From contig NZ_SSSN01000002.1 of the NCBI RefSeq assembly GCF_004801905.1, forward strand, positions 62,001 to 126,000: a DNA stretch of 64,000 nucleotides. The letters run 5' to 3'. The notes below the pieces were generated by a model that was not told the origin of the DNA, did no database searches, and saw nothing but the letters and a program-made list of their open reading frames with translations. Shown one piece after another: positions 36,216 to 45,919 of this stretch (the stretch's first letter is position 1; the number at the start of each line of letters is the position of its first letter). The stretch comes from Orlajensenia flava. GTDB taxonomy: Bacteria; Actinomycetota; Actinomycetes; Actinomycetales; Microbacteriaceae. A program made the translations under genes and the position numbers.

Positions 36216-39068
36216 ACGACGTCGACCTCCAGCCCGCTCTTGATCGGTCGAAGCGGCGAGCTCGCCCGCCTGCACGAGGCGTTCGAGCAGGCGAACGCCG
36301 GCACACCGCACACGGTCCTCGTGGGCGGTGAGGCCGGCATCGGCAAGAGTCGACTGCTCGACGCCTTCCTCGCCGACGTGGCCGGGCAGGCTCGGGTACT
36401 GGTGGGGCAGTGTGTCGACCTCGGCAGTGTTGCGTCACCCTACGCCCCGATCAAATCCGTCCTGCGCTCGCTCGTCGCCGACGTCGGCGCACCGGAGCTG
36501 CTGGCGGCGGCCGGTCCGGCACAAGGCGTCTTGGCGGCACTGCTGCCTGAGCTCGGTGCTGCCGGCGCCGACGTCGACACCCCGAGTGTGCGGGGCCAGC
36601 TCCACGAGGCCGTCGCCGTGATCCTCGAGACGTTCTCGCGCGAGACTCCGATCGTGGTGGTCATCGAGGACATCCACTGGATCGACAGTGCGAGCCTGTC
36701 GGTTCTGCGTTTCCTCGAGCGCGTGCTGTCGGGTGGGCGCATCCTGCTGGTGCTGAGCGTGCGCACCGAAGACGTCACCCGCGGTCACCCGGTGCGCGGT
36801 TTCCTCTCGGAGGTCGAGCGCTCCCGGTCGGTGGACCGCATCGAGCTCTCGCGCCTCACGCGCGTCCAGGTGCGTCGCCAGTTGAAGGCGATCGCCGGCG
36901 AAGCCCCGAGCGACGCCCTGGTCTCCACCCTCTTCGCACGAAGCGACGGCATCCCATTCTTCGTCGAGGAGCTGTTCGACCTCGAGGCGTGCGCCGACGG
37001 GGGAGCGCTGCCCGACACCCTGCGCGATCTGCTGCTCTCGCGGTACGAGCGGCTATCGGATGAGACGCAGCGCGTCCTGCGCATCATCGCGATCGGCGGA
37101 GTGCGGGTCGAACACGATCTCATCACGTCGGTCGTCGCCCTGTCTGCCGAGCAGCTCGACGATGCCGTGCGCGAGGCGGTGTCGGCCGGCGTTCTCGCCA
37201 TCGACGGCGACGCGTACGCCTTTCGACACGCGCTCGTCCGCGAGGCTGTGCTGTTCGAGGTCCTGCCCGGGGAGCGCCCGCGTTACCACAGCGGGTACGC
37301 GCGCGCCTACGAGAGCCGCGCGGGCGAACGACGGGTGGCGGCGGAGATCTCCTTCCACTGGCTCAGCGCCCACGACGATGCCCGAGCATTCCCGGCGACG
37401 ATCGCGGCCATGCGCGAGGCCCGTCAGACGTACGCATACGCGACGGCAGCGCAGATGGGCGAGCGCGCGCTAGAGCTCTGGCCGCGCGTCGAGGACGCCC
37501 GGGAGCTGGCCGGCATGGATCGGTTCGAGCTCGTCGGCCGCACCGCCTCCTACCTGCGCAATGCGGGCGAAGAGGAGCGGGCGCTGCAGGTGGCCAGGCA
37601 CGGTCTCGAGGAGTGCCCCACCGACAATCCGCATTACGCCCGCCTGCTGCGTGACGCCGCGTTGTACCGTGCAGCCCTGGGCCGACCCGGCGCCATCGAG
37701 GAGTTGACCGAGGCACTGCGCCTGGTCGATCCCGCCGATGCGACGCTCGCGATGACCATCACGACAGCACTGGCCGGTCGCCTGATGATCGATGGGCGGG
37801 TGGACGACGCTCTGCAGGCGGCCGATCGCGCGCACGCCATGGCGGTCGGGGCGAAGCGGACCGCTTACGCCTCGGTGAGCGCCAACATCGCGGCGGTCTC
37901 GCATGCCCACCGCGGCGAACTCGATGCCGCCCGGGCGGGGCTGAAACAGGCCAGGCAGCTCGCGGAGAACGAGCCGAACGCGTTACTGCGCTACTGGGTG
38001 AACGCCTCGGACCTGGCCTACCTGCTGGGTGAGTTCGCTGAGGCGATCGGCTTGGCCGAGGAGGGCATGGAGCGTGCTCGCGGGTACGGCGTCGAACGCA
38101 ACTCGGGCGTCGTCCTGGCCTCCAATGCCATCGACCCGTTGCAGGCCGTCGGCGAGTGGGAGCGAGCGGACGCCCTCATCCGTCGAGGCCTCGAGCTGGA
38201 CCCTCCGAGAGTGTTCCAGGTCTACCTCCTCCGGGCGCGGGCGTGGGGCATGCTCTGGAGGGGCGACGTCGCCGCTGCAGCCGAGGCGATGCGGTCTCTG
38301 CGACCGATGGCAGCGCCCTACGTCGACATCGAGGTGCAGACCAGGCTCGGCATCGCCCGCGTCGCCGCGGAGGTGGCGATCGCCTCCGAGGACTGGGCGT
38401 CGGCGGCACGCGAGCTGAGTCCCCTGTTCGCCGACGACCCCGCTCCGGCACCCGGCCACGCGCTGCCCCTGCTCTGGGATGCGGCCCGCGTCATCTCCGC
38501 GGCGCCCGCCGCGATGCCCCAGCCGGCGAGCCGCATCCGCGCGCAGCTTGCCTCCTTCACGGCGTGGCCGACGCACGACCTCTGGAAGGCGTTCATCGAC
38601 GCCGAATTGACCGACGATTCGGAAACGGCCGTCGTGGCGTGGTCGCTGGCGGTGGAGGCCGCCCGGTCGCCGAGAGCTGCCGTCTACCTGCGGCCATACG
38701 CCCTCCTGCAGCGGGCTCGTGCCTTGATCGCGGGCGGTGCGCGCGCCGAGGCGCGAACGGCACTGGACGAGGCGATCAGCGCTGCAGAGTCGGCGGGTGT
38801 CGGGTGGATCGTGGGCGAGGCGGAGAAGACCGCCGTGCGGGCCGGCCTGACTAGCGGCCGCGTCGAACCTGGATCGCAGGTCGACGACCTCACCGCGCGC
38901 GAACGCCAGGTTCTCGAGCTGATCGCCGAAGGGTTGTCCAACCGTCAGATCGGCGAGCGGCTGTTCATCAGCGGCAAGACCGCGAGCGTTCACGTGTCGG
39001 CGATCCTGCGAAAGCTCGGAGCGTCGAGCCGCACCGAAGCCGCGATGCGTTCCGCTGCGCTGCGCTGA
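36213..39068 (+). CDS. LuxR-type AAA/TPR regulator (LAL family)
   Basis: 951 residues, GTG start. An N-terminal AAA+/ORC-type ATPase (residues 8-260) has Walker A GGEAGIGKSRLL and Walker B VVVIEDIHWIDSAS. A long helical TPR-like region follows (about 330-870). The C-terminus is a LuxR helix-turn-helix with LTARERQVLELIAEGLSNRQ and GKTASVHVSAILRKLGA. These large regulators often control sugar or secondary metabolism and are ATP-dependent activators like MalT. Next to the Stealth-protein gene, its possible target. Confidence 0.93.
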   Translation: MTTSTSSPLLIGRSGELARLHEAFEQANAGTPHTVLVGGEAGIGKSRLLDAFLADVAGQARVLVGQCVDLGSVASPYAPIKSVLRSLVADVGAPELLAAAGPAQGVLAALLPELGAAGADVDTPSVRGQLHEAVAVILETFSRETPIVVVIEDIHWIDSASLSVLRFLERVLSGGRILLVLSVRTEDVTRGHPVRGFLSEVERSRSVDRIELSRLTRVQVRRQLKAIAGEAPSDALVSTLFARSDGIPFFVEELFDLEACADGGALPDTLRDLLLSRYERLSDETQRVLRIIAIGGVRVEHDLITSVVALSAEQLDDAVREAVSAGVLAIDGDAYAFRHALVREAVLFEVLPGERPRYHSGYARAYESRAGERRVAAEISFHWLSAHDDARAFPATIAAMREARQTYAYATAAQMGERALELWPRVEDARELAGMDRFELVGRTASYLRNAGEEERALQVARHGLEECPTDNPHYARLLRDAALYRAALGRPGAIEELTEALRLVDPADATLAMTITTALAGRLMIDGRVDDALQAADRAHAMAVGAKRTAYASVSANIAAVSHAHRGELDAARAGLKQARQLAENEPNALLRYWVNASDLAYLLGEFAEAIGLAEEGMERARGYGVERNSGVVLASNAIDPLQAVGEWERADALIRRGLELDPPRVFQVYLLRARAWGMLWRGDVAAAAEAMRSLRPMAAPYVDIEVQTRLGIARVAAEVAIASEDWASAARELSPLFADDPAPAPGHALPLLWDAARVISAAPAAMPQPASRIRAQLASFTAWPTHDLWKAFIDAELTDDSETAVVAWSLAVEAARSPRAAVYLRPYALLQRARALIAGGARAEARTALDEAISAAESAGVGWIVGEAEKTAVRAGLTSGRVEPGSQVDDLTARERQVLELIAEGLSNRQIGERLFISGKTASVHVSAILRKLGASSRTEAAMRSAALR

Positions 39069-39125
39069 TCACCGCAGGCGTGCCCGCCAGCGTTGGGCGA
39101 TGCTCTGCCCGAGGGACCCGCGACG

Positions 39126-39131
39126 TACACT
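39126..39131 (+). promoter_or_regulatory. Possible -10 for the Stealth gene
   Basis: TACACT, 27 bases before the TTG start at 39159, giving a short leader that includes AAAGGTGG. No clear -35. Confidence 0.3.
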
Positions 39132-39158
39132 GGACCGTTACGCGAAAGGTGGGGCTGC

Positions 39159-40856
39159 TTGGATCAGCTGTTGAATGAGAGCGCGTCGGCGGGGCCGGCA
39201 TTCATGGGCGCTGCGCCCGAACGCATCGGATCGATCGGGCTGAGCGAGCATCCGGAGTCCCCGCTGCGGTCGGCGGCGCGGTCACTGCGCGCACGTCGGT
39301 TCGATCGCGAGGACCTCGTTCTGCGGAAGGGCGAGTACGCCCTCGCGTTCGGCCACTTCACGCCACGCGAGTCGATGGTCGAAGATCTCCTCGCGGTCCG
39401 TGACGCCCTCATCGCTGCCGGAATCGACTTCATCCTCGTGCGCGGCAACCACGACCGCCCCGTCATCGCCGTCGACCGGCGCTGCCGCAAGCAGCTCGCG
39501 GCGGCCCTCGCGGAGGCCTTCGCCAACGAGCCGTTCTACTCCGCCACCATCGACCGGGGAGGCGCCGCGCCCGTGCTCGTCGCGGATGGCGCGCTCTCGT
39601 CGGGCGGACGCAAGGCATCCGTCTTCCGCATCTACCGCCCCCGCATCGAGCCCATCGGCCGCCTGCGCTACGGACCCGAGACCGCGTTCCAGCTCGAACT
39701 CTGGCGGTTCGGCGACGAGGAGATCGTCGCTCCTGTCGAGAACGCCCTCATGCGCACGCGGCTGCCCCGGTCGGAGGCCGTCGAGGACTCGGTCGAGCTC
39801 TACGGCAGGCGCTGGCGCACCCTCGAGAACATGTTCGTTCCGCTCGCGAGCGACGTCTCGTTCCCGATCGACATGGTGTTCTCCTGGGTCGACGGGTCGA
39901 GCGCCGAGTTCGTGCGCGAACGGGCCAAGCGCATGAAGGCCTACGTCGTCGGAGAGGGCGACGACAGCGAGGCGCGGTTCCGGCAGATCAACGAGCTCAA
40001 GTACGCGCTGCGCAGCGTCCACATGTTCGCTCCGTGGGTACGCAACATCTACATCGCGACCGATTCGCCGGCTCCCGAGTGGCTGGCCGACCACCCGCGG
40101 GTGCGCATCGTGCGCAGCGAGGAGTTCTTCTCCGACGCGAGCGTCCTCCCCACCCACAACTCGCACGCCGTCGAGAGTCAGCTGCACCACATCCCGGGCA
40201 TCGCCGAGCACTTCCTGTACTCCAACGACGACATGTTCCTCGGCAGGCCCGTGAGCCCGGAGTTGTTCTTCTCTCCCGGCGGCATCACCAAGTTCGTCGA
40301 GGCGGCAACGCGCATCGGTCTCGGGGAGTCCGACCCGGCTCGCAGCGGCTTCGAGAATGCCGCCCGCGTCAACCGGAGCCTGCTGCGCCACCGCTTCGGC
40401 AAGGTCACCACCCGGCACCTCGAGCACTGCGCGGTGCCGCTGCGGTCGGATGTCCTGCGCACGATGGAGCACGAGTTCTCGGAGGACTTCACGCGCACCG
40501 CGGCGAGCCGGTTCCGCTCGGCCACCGACATCTCGGTGACGAACTCGTTCTATCACTACTACGCACTCATGACCGGGCACGCGGTCGTGCAGACGCAGGC
40601 GCGCGTGAAGTACATCGAGACCACCTTGCGCTCGGCGCCAGACCTGATGGCGCGACTGCTGAAGAAGCGCGACCAGGACATGTTCTGCCTGAATGACGGG
40701 TCGAAGCCCGAGATCCCGGTCGAGCAGCGAACGGCCGTCGTCACCGACTTCCTCGAGCGCTACTTCCCTTTCCCCGCGCCGTGGGAGAAGGTCACACCGG
40801 CAGAGAGATCGGAGTCGTCGGAGACGGATCCGACCGGACGCGTGTCGGGTTCGTGA
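39159..40856 (+). CDS. Stealth-family capsular polysaccharide phosphotransferase
   Basis: 565 residues. CR1 is [16 protein letters not shown]2 includes [31 protein letters not shown] and [16 protein letters not shown]3 includes [20 protein letters not shown] and [20 protein letters not shown]4 is near [20 protein letters not shown]. An N-terminal 240-residue region precedes CR1. Stealth proteins transfer hexose-1-phosphate in teichoic-acid-like surface polymers. Translation from TTG 39159 is preferred because AAAGGTGG is six bases ahead; ATG 39204 is the alternative. The last 65 bp overlap the convergent phosphodiesterase gene. Confidence 0.93.
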   Translation: MDQLLNESASAGPAFMGAAPERIGSIGLSEHPESPLRSAARSLRARRFDREDLVLRKGEYALAFGHFTPRESMVEDLLAVRDALIAAGIDFILVRGNHDRPVIAVDRRCRKQLAAALAEAFANEPFYSATIDRGGAAPVLVADGALSSGGRKASVFRIYRPRIEPIGRLRYGPETAFQLELWRFGDEEIVAPVENALMRTRLPRSEAVEDSVELYGRRWRTLENMFVPLASDVSFPIDMVFSWVDGSSAEFVRERAKRMKAYVVGEGDDSEARFRQINELKYALRSVHMFAPWVRNIYIATDSPAPEWLADHPRVRIVRSEEFFSDASVLPTHNSHAVESQLHHIPGIAEHFLYSNDDMFLGRPVSPELFFSPGGITKFVEAATRIGLGESDPARSGFENAARVNRSLLRHRFGKVTTRHLEHCAVPLRSDVLRTMEHEFSEDFTRTAASRFRSATDISVTNSFYHYYALMTGHAVVQTQARVKYIETTLRSAPDLMARLLKKRDQDMFCLNDGSKPEIPVEQRTAVVTDFLERYFPFPAPWEKVTPAERSESSETDPTGRVSGS

Positions 40857-41736
40857 GCGACGCACCGATCCGGATGCCCCCCAGCTCCAGCCGGCGGGCG
40901 CTCTCGACGGGGTCGATGTAGTCGAGCGCGGGGGTGGTGCCGAGCGGCACCACCGAGTGAAGCACGGTCGTCGGATAGACGTGCACGAGGTTGAATGCGC
41001 GACCGCCGTCGCGACCCCGCGTGCCGCCGACGGGCACGTTGAGATCCTGCGTGTAGCAGCTGGCAGAGGCGACGGAGACGGGGATGCCGGCGAACATCGC
41101 CATCGACGAGTAGTGCAGGTGCCCCGCGATGATGGAGCGCACGTCGCTGCCGAGCAGCACCTCGGCGAGGCCGGCCTGATCGCGCAGTTCGACCGACACG
41201 GCCAGATCGAGCACGCTCGGAATCGGCGGGTGGTGCATGGCGAGGATCGTGCCGTCCGGTGCGGTCGTGGCCAGTTCCGCGGCCAGCCAGTCGAGCTGGT
41301 CGGAGCTCACCTCGCCGTAGTGGTGGCCCGGAACACTGGAGTCGAGGGTGATGATGCGCAGGCCGCCGATCCAGACGACGTCGTCGATCGGCTCGACCGT
41401 CGGCAGCTCGTCGCGCAGGCCGAAGCGGAACGAGGCCCGGTCGTCGTGATTGCCCATGACCCAGATGACACGCGCCCCGATGCGACGAGCAACCGGGTCG
41501 ACGATCTCCCGCAGCCGATCGTAGGCATCCGGCTGTCCGCGGTCCGCCAGATCGCCCGTGAAGATGATCGCCTCCGGCCGCCCGCCGGATGCCTCGACCT
41601 CGGCCAGCAGCCCGCTCAGGTGCTCTGCGCTGTCGACCGAGCCGTAGAGCTTCTCACCCCCCGCGAGCAGGTGGGTGTCGCTGATGTGCAGCAGGAAGTG
41701 GTCCGGCCGTGGGTACTCGGCCGTTCGCGTCGTCAC
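40792..41736 (-). CDS. Metallophosphoesterase (CpdA-like cyclic nucleotide phosphodiesterase)
   Basis: 314 residues. The calcineurin-like motifs are in order: [37 protein letters not shown] and [11 protein letters not shown], giving the Asp, His and Asn ligands of a dimetal site. Closest in organisation to cAMP phosphodiesterases of the CpdA type. GTG 41736 is chosen as the first start giving the N-terminal strand; TCAGAT is six bases upstream. Its 3' end overlaps the Stealth gene on the opposite strand. Confidence 0.9.
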   Translation of the reverse strand: MTTRTAEYPRPDHFLLHISDTHLLAGGEKLYGSVDSAEHLSGLLAEVEASGGRPEAIIFTGDLADRGQPDAYDRLREIVDPVARRIGARVIWVMGNHDDRASFRFGLRDELPTVEPIDDVVWIGGLRIITLDSSVPGHHYGEVSSDQLDWLAAELATTAPDGTILAMHHPPIPSVLDLAVSVELRDQAGLAEVLLGSDVRSIIAGHLHYSSMAMFAGIPVSVASASCYTQDLNVPVGGTRGRDGGRAFNLVHVYPTTVLHSVVPLGTTPALDYIDPVESARRLELGGIRIGASLTNPTRVRSDPSPTTPISLPV

Positions 41737-41863
41737 GCCACCATCTGAGCACCGGATTCTGAACGGAGTGTGAATGCTCTGGGCGAGTCGCCAGAGCGGT
41801 TGCCCAACGGATGCCGTCGAACGGGAGGCGCCCGCGGGTTCCGAACTGCGATTCAATGGATGA

Positions 41864-43405
41864 ATGCGTCCCGTCTCCGCCCTCCGCGACGACCTCCTCC
41901 ATGCGGGCTACACCGTGGCGGCGCTGAACTCGCTCTGGGGGCCGGACGCCGCGTCCGCGTTGCACCGCGCATCCGTCGTTCCCGCACGACGTGCCATCGA
42001 CGACCTGCGCGGACGGCTCCACACGTTGCCCGCTGTAGCGGTCCTGGCCGAGTGCTTCCTGCTGGGTTCTGCCGTATCGCGGGCCGATCTCGACCGGGCG
42101 CTGCCGACCTTGACGGCGGCCGGAGCTCAGGCGCTCGGCCTGGTCGCCTCCGACGGCGACGGGTCGTACCGCGCCGCCCTCGACCTGCGCCCGTACGCGT
42201 TCTCCGATGCCGCCGGAGACGGCGAGTGGTGGATCGTCTCAGACCTCGGCGAACTCGCCACCGGTGAGCCGCTGCGGGAGGATCACGTGCTGGGCATCGG
42301 CGGCGCGTCCACCACCCTCAGCGGGCTGCAGTTCCACTCGCCGGCGGGTCGAGTGCTCGACCTCGGCACCGGCAGTGGCATCCAGGCCATGCACGCGCGG
42401 CGGAGCGCCGGCACGGTGATCGCTACGGACATCTCGGACCGGGCTCTCGAGCTCGCGGCCTTCAACGCCGAGCTCAACGCGATCGAGCGCATCGAACTGC
42501 GCGCCGGCAGCCTGTTCGAGCCGGTGTCCGGTGAGCGGTTCGATCGCATCGTGTCCAACCCGCCGTTCGTCATCACGCCGCGGCTGCCCGGAGTTCCCGC
42601 CTACGAGTACCGGGACGGCGGGCTCGTCGGCGACGCTCTCGTCGAGTCGGTGCTGCGGGGGATCGCGAGTCACCTCGAGCCGGGCGGCACCGCCCAGCTG
42701 CTCGGCAATTGGGAGTACCGCACGGATGCCGCCGGCGCCGAGCTGTCCGGCCTCGGTCGGGTGGAGGGCTGGCTGGACGAAACGGGGCTCGATTACTGGG
42801 TCGTCGAGCGGGACACGCAGACTCCGTCCGAGTACGCCGAGACCTGGATCCGCGACGGCGGAACGCGACCGGGACCCGCCTTCGACACCCTGGTGGAGGC
42901 GTGGCTCGACGACTTCGCGGCGCGCGGAGTGCAGGGCGTCGGCTTCGGCTATGTCGTCCTGCGCGCGCCGGCCGGCGGAGCATCCGTGAGTCTCCGGCGC
43001 GCCGAGCAGCAGCACGGTCCGCTCGGCGAAGGGGAGCCGAACGGCATCGGAGCACACCTCGAGCGGTGCCTGGCCGCTCACGATGCCATCGTCGGGCTCG
43101 ACGACAGCGCCCTCGGCGAGCTGAGGCTGCGGGTGGCCGGTGACGTGACGGAGGAGCGCCATTACTGGCCGGGCCAGGATGATCCGGCCGTCATCCGTCT
43201 GCGACAGGGCGGCGGGTTCGCGCGGGTCATCGACCCCGGAACGGCCCTCGCCGCGCTGGTGGGGGCCAGCGACGGGGAACTGAGCGTCGACGCGATCATC
43301 GGCGCCCTGGCGGACCTCCTCGACGCGGATGCCGGCGCTCTGCGTGCCGAGCTGCTTCCGGCCGTGCGCGAGCTCGTGACGATCGGCGTGCTCGAGCTCG
43401 GGTGA
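41864..43405 (+). CDS. Class I SAM-dependent methyltransferase (DUF7059/PrmC-like)
   Basis: 513 residues. An N-terminal domain (1-150) precedes a Rossmann methyltransferase with motif [19 protein letters not shown] and [12 protein letters not shown] (motif IV, NPPF). The NPPF signature suggests transfer to an amide or purine nitrogen, as in PrmC, RsmC and DNA adenine methylases. A C-terminal domain of about 200 residues follows. ATG 41864 has TTCAAT six bases upstream. Convergent with the LysM lipoprotein gene. Confidence 0.9.
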   Translation: MRPVSALRDDLLHAGYTVAALNSLWGPDAASALHRASVVPARRAIDDLRGRLHTLPAVAVLAECFLLGSAVSRADLDRALPTLTAAGAQALGLVASDGDGSYRAALDLRPYAFSDAAGDGEWWIVSDLGELATGEPLREDHVLGIGGASTTLSGLQFHSPAGRVLDLGTGSGIQAMHARRSAGTVIATDISDRALELAAFNAELNAIERIELRAGSLFEPVSGERFDRIVSNPPFVITPRLPGVPAYEYRDGGLVGDALVESVLRGIASHLEPGGTAQLLGNWEYRTDAAGAELSGLGRVEGWLDETGLDYWVVERDTQTPSEYAETWIRDGGTRPGPAFDTLVEAWLDDFAARGVQGVGFGYVVLRAPAGGASVSLRRAEQQHGPLGEGEPNGIGAHLERCLAAHDAIVGLDDSALGELRLRVAGDVTEERHYWPGQDDPAVIRLRQGGGFARVIDPGTALAALVGASDGELSVDAIIGALADLLDADAGALRAELLPAVRELVTIGVLELG

Positions 43406-43425
43406 AGCGCGGTCGGTTCGGGCAC

Positions 43426-43896
43426 TCAGCCGGTCTTGGTCCAGTCGAGGTTGATGACGTTGCCGATGTAGACGTTCTCGCCCACGTCATGGATCTGCGG
43501 ATTCATGTGAAGCAGTTGCGACTGCGGGAGGTCGAAGCGCTGGGCGATGTCGAAGAAACTGTCGCCGGCGACGACGGTGTAGCTGATCAGCTGGCCATTG
43601 GCATCCGAGACGGGAGACCCCTCTGCGCCGTCGCGCGCACCGTTGTCCGTAGCCGGTCCGGGTTGGATGACCGGTGCCGGGTCGTTGGGAACGATGGGCG
43701 CCGGGGTGGCCTGCTGGACATCGAAGGTCTGCGTCGGTGTCGGCGGCAGGGGCGCAGCAGTCGGGGTGACGGTGACGACCACGGTCTTCGGAGGAGCGGG
43801 TGGTGCCGGCGCGGTGCATCCGGTGAGCATCAGCGCCGTCGTCGTCGCGACGACCAGTGTTGCGGCGCGTGCCTGCGCGGCCCGCATTGCCCCCAT
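43426..43896 (-). CDS. LysM-domain lipoprotein
   Basis: 156 residues. A signal peptide with lipobox MLTGC (Cys 27) is followed by a Pro/Thr-rich linker and, at the C-terminus, one LysM domain (SYTVVAGDSFFDIAQRFDLP, then HDVGENVYIGNVINL). LysM binds peptidoglycan N-acetylglucosamine, so this protein is anchored in the membrane and attaches to the wall. AGAGGTG precedes ATG 43896. Confidence 0.88.
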   Translation of the reverse strand: MGAMRAAQARAATLVVATTTALMLTGCTAPAPPAPPKTVVVTVTPTAAPLPPTPTQTFDVQQATPAPIVPNDPAPVIQPGPATDNGARDGAEGSPVSDANGQLISYTVVAGDSFFDIAQRFDLPQSQLLHMNPQIHDVGENVYIGNVINLDWTKTG

Positions 43897-44055
43897 CGGC
43901 ACCTCTGCCTCCCCTTCGTGACTCGCCGTCGATGGCGACACTGATGCGAACTCTACCGAGTCGCCGACTTCTCCACACCTCAACCTCAGGCACACTCTTC
44001 ACACAGATCGCAGGCCCGTCCGTTGGCGAATCGACCGGCGGGCCACGCTCGATCC

Positions 44056-44472
44056 ATGACGATCGAAGCAGAAGAAGCCGCGACCATCCCCCTGCACAGT
44101 GACGCCGAGATCGAACAGCGCGTCCTGGCGCTCATCGGCTCCGCGAATCGAAGGCAGGTCTGGTTGATGTTCCTCGACGAGGCCGACGTGCAGTTGCCGG
44201 TCATCATCCCGATGGCCGACTACCCCAGTGCACCGTACGGTGGTGCCGCCGAGTTGTTCGCAGCGCGCATCGCCGAGGTCGTCGAAGCGACGGATGCCGC
44301 CGGCCTGATCGTGGTCTGGGAGCGCTGGGGCGGCGCCGAGAGCACAGAGGCCGACAGGGTCTGGGCGCGCGAACTGGCGTCGGCGTGTGCGGCCGTCGAG
44401 GTGTCGGTGCGAGCCCAGCTCATCAGTCACAGGTCGGGAGTCCGCTGGTTCTCTCCCGATGACTACCTGTGA
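44056..44472 (+). CDS. Hypothetical protein (138 aa)
   Basis: Begins MTIEAEEAATIPLHSDAEIE. Contains VWLMFLDEADVQLPVIIPMA and GLIVVWERWGGAESTEADRV, the pattern of a small alpha/beta protein without membrane segments. No family recognised. ATG 44056 chosen by protein character; no clear Shine-Dalgarno. It lies between the LysM lipoprotein and the J-domain gene. Confidence 0.65.
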   Translation: MTIEAEEAATIPLHSDAEIEQRVLALIGSANRRQVWLMFLDEADVQLPVIIPMADYPSAPYGGAAELFAARIAEVVEATDAAGLIVVWERWGGAESTEADRVWARELASACAAVEVSVRAQLISHRSGVRWFSPDDYL

Positions 44473-44509
44473 GCATGCTCGCGCGTCAGAGTGACGCTGA
44501 CCGGGATAT

Positions 44510-44515
44510 TAAGCT
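44510..44515 (+). promoter_or_regulatory. -10 element for the J-domain gene
   Basis: TAAGCT, six bases before ATG 44522, overlapping TATTAA; no Shine-Dalgarno. Leaderless start inferred. Confidence 0.45.
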
Positions 44516-44521
44516 CGACTC

Positions 44522-45454
44522 ATGCCGGAGAGCCCCCTGTCGTCGACGCCCTACGAGGTACTCGGCGTGGCATCGGCAGCGAGCGACGACGAGCTGCGCA
44601 GAGCCTTCAGGCAACTGTTGCGCCAGACCCACCCCGACACCGGAGGCGACGTCGCTCGCTTCCACGCCGTGCAGGTCGCCTGGGAGATGGTCGGAACGCC
44701 GGCTGCCCGGGCGGCGTACGACCGTGGACATCCGTTCGCGACCTCCGACGACCCGCGAGAGGCCTGGGCGACGCCGCAGGAACGGGTGCGCACCGACTCG
44801 CGTCCGACGGCGCGATCGTTCGGACATCCGGGCGGCTGGTCGCGCGAGTACTACCTCGACCACCTGCGCGAATGGGCGGGTCGTGGGGTCGCCATCCCCG
44901 ATCCCTACGACGCCCAGCTGGTGCGCAGCGCGCCTCGCGAGATCCGACACCTCCTGGCGAACGCTCTCGCGGAGGAAGCCACGGCGAGGCAACTGGCGGG
45001 GTTGGGCATCGGATTCACGGTGTGGCACGACGTCGCCTCCGACGCCGGCACTCCCGGACTTCCGCCGAAGATCGACCACATCGTGCTCGGCCCCGGCGGC
45101 CTGATGGCGCTGCAGAGCGAGGACTGGGGTGAGCCGGTCGGCGTCAAGCGCGGCGATCTGATCGGCTCCGCACTCGATGGCGAGCGGCCCATGCACGAGT
45201 TGTCCCTTCGCGCGCGCAGCGTGGCCAAGCGGGCTCGTGTCACGTTCACCGGGCTCATCGTCGTTCTGCCCGACGGTGACGCCCCCTCGGGGGTCGAGGT
45301 GCTCGGGTCGAGCCGTCGAGCCGTCACGGCAGTCGTCGAACATTCCCGGCTGCCCGGCGTGCTCAGGGACGGATTGCCCGGAGCGGCGCGCATCAACGGC
45401 TCGGAGTTGTTCGAGGTGCGCACGCGGCTGCAGGCCGGCATCCGTCACATCTAG
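44522..45454 (+). CDS. J-domain protein with NERD-like C-terminal domain
   Basis: 310 residues. An N-terminal J-domain has TPYEVLGVASAASDDELRRA and the HPD tripeptide in RQTHPDTGGDVARFHAVQVA. The linker (75-160) is Pro/Arg-rich. The C-terminal 130 residues include KIDHIVLGPGGLMALQSEDW, like the NERD nuclease-related domain, but the catalytic Asp-Glu-Lys set looks incomplete (E/K positions read QSED). Chaperone recruitment via Hsp70 is implied by HPD; nuclease activity is doubtful. Its TAG stop and the neighbour's TAG share the CTAG at 45451-45454. Confidence 0.8.
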   Translation: MPESPLSSTPYEVLGVASAASDDELRRAFRQLLRQTHPDTGGDVARFHAVQVAWEMVGTPAARAAYDRGHPFATSDDPREAWATPQERVRTDSRPTARSFGHPGGWSREYYLDHLREWAGRGVAIPDPYDAQLVRSAPREIRHLLANALAEEATARQLAGLGIGFTVWHDVASDAGTPGLPPKIDHIVLGPGGLMALQSEDWGEPVGVKRGDLIGSALDGERPMHELSLRARSVAKRARVTFTGLIVVLPDGDAPSGVEVLGSSRRAVTAVVEHSRLPGVLRDGLPGAARINGSELFEVRTRLQAGIRHI

Positions 45455-45882
45455 AGCACTCCAGCGGGCGGCCAGACGCCGATGATCACGCCCATCACCA
45501 CGGCGGTGACGAGTTCGTGGCTGATGTTGAGGATGGTCAGTCCGCTCGGACGGCGATCGAACGCGTCGTGGGTGACGAACCGTGCTGCGGTGAAGCCGGC
45601 CCACAGGATCGCCGCCGTGAACACCGCGTTCCAGAAGAAACTGCCGCCGTAGAAGTTCCACGAGATGTATGCCGCGCCCGCGAGCACCCACGCGGTGACG
45701 AAACTCACCAGCACGGTGACGATGATCGGCATGACGGCGTCGATGGAGTTGCCCGACGGGGTGACACCAGCCTTGCGCATCCAGTAGTTGCCGAAGACCT
45801 TCGGTGTGTACCAGATGGACCCGACCACCATCGTCGAAAGGGTGGCGAGGATGACGGCCCAGTAGTTGATCTCGGGAACCAC
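45451..45882 (-). CDS. DUF1761 membrane protein
   Basis: 143 residues with four membrane segments. DUF1761 features include WYTPKVFGNYWMRKAGVTPS near residue 25 and LWAGFTAARFVTHDAFDRRP near residue 95. Function of the family is not established. GTG 45882 has AAAGGA upstream. Its stop shares CTAG with the convergent J-domain gene. Confidence 0.85.
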   Translation of the reverse strand: MVPEINYWAVILATLSTMVVGSIWYTPKVFGNYWMRKAGVTPSGNSIDAVMPIIVTVLVSFVTAWVLAGAAYISWNFYGGSFFWNAVFTAAILWAGFTAARFVTHDAFDRRPSGLTILNISHELVTAVVMGVIIGVWPPAGVL

Positions 45883-45919
45883 GATGGATCCTTTCGTCGC
45901 GCCGATGCGTTGCCGAAGT

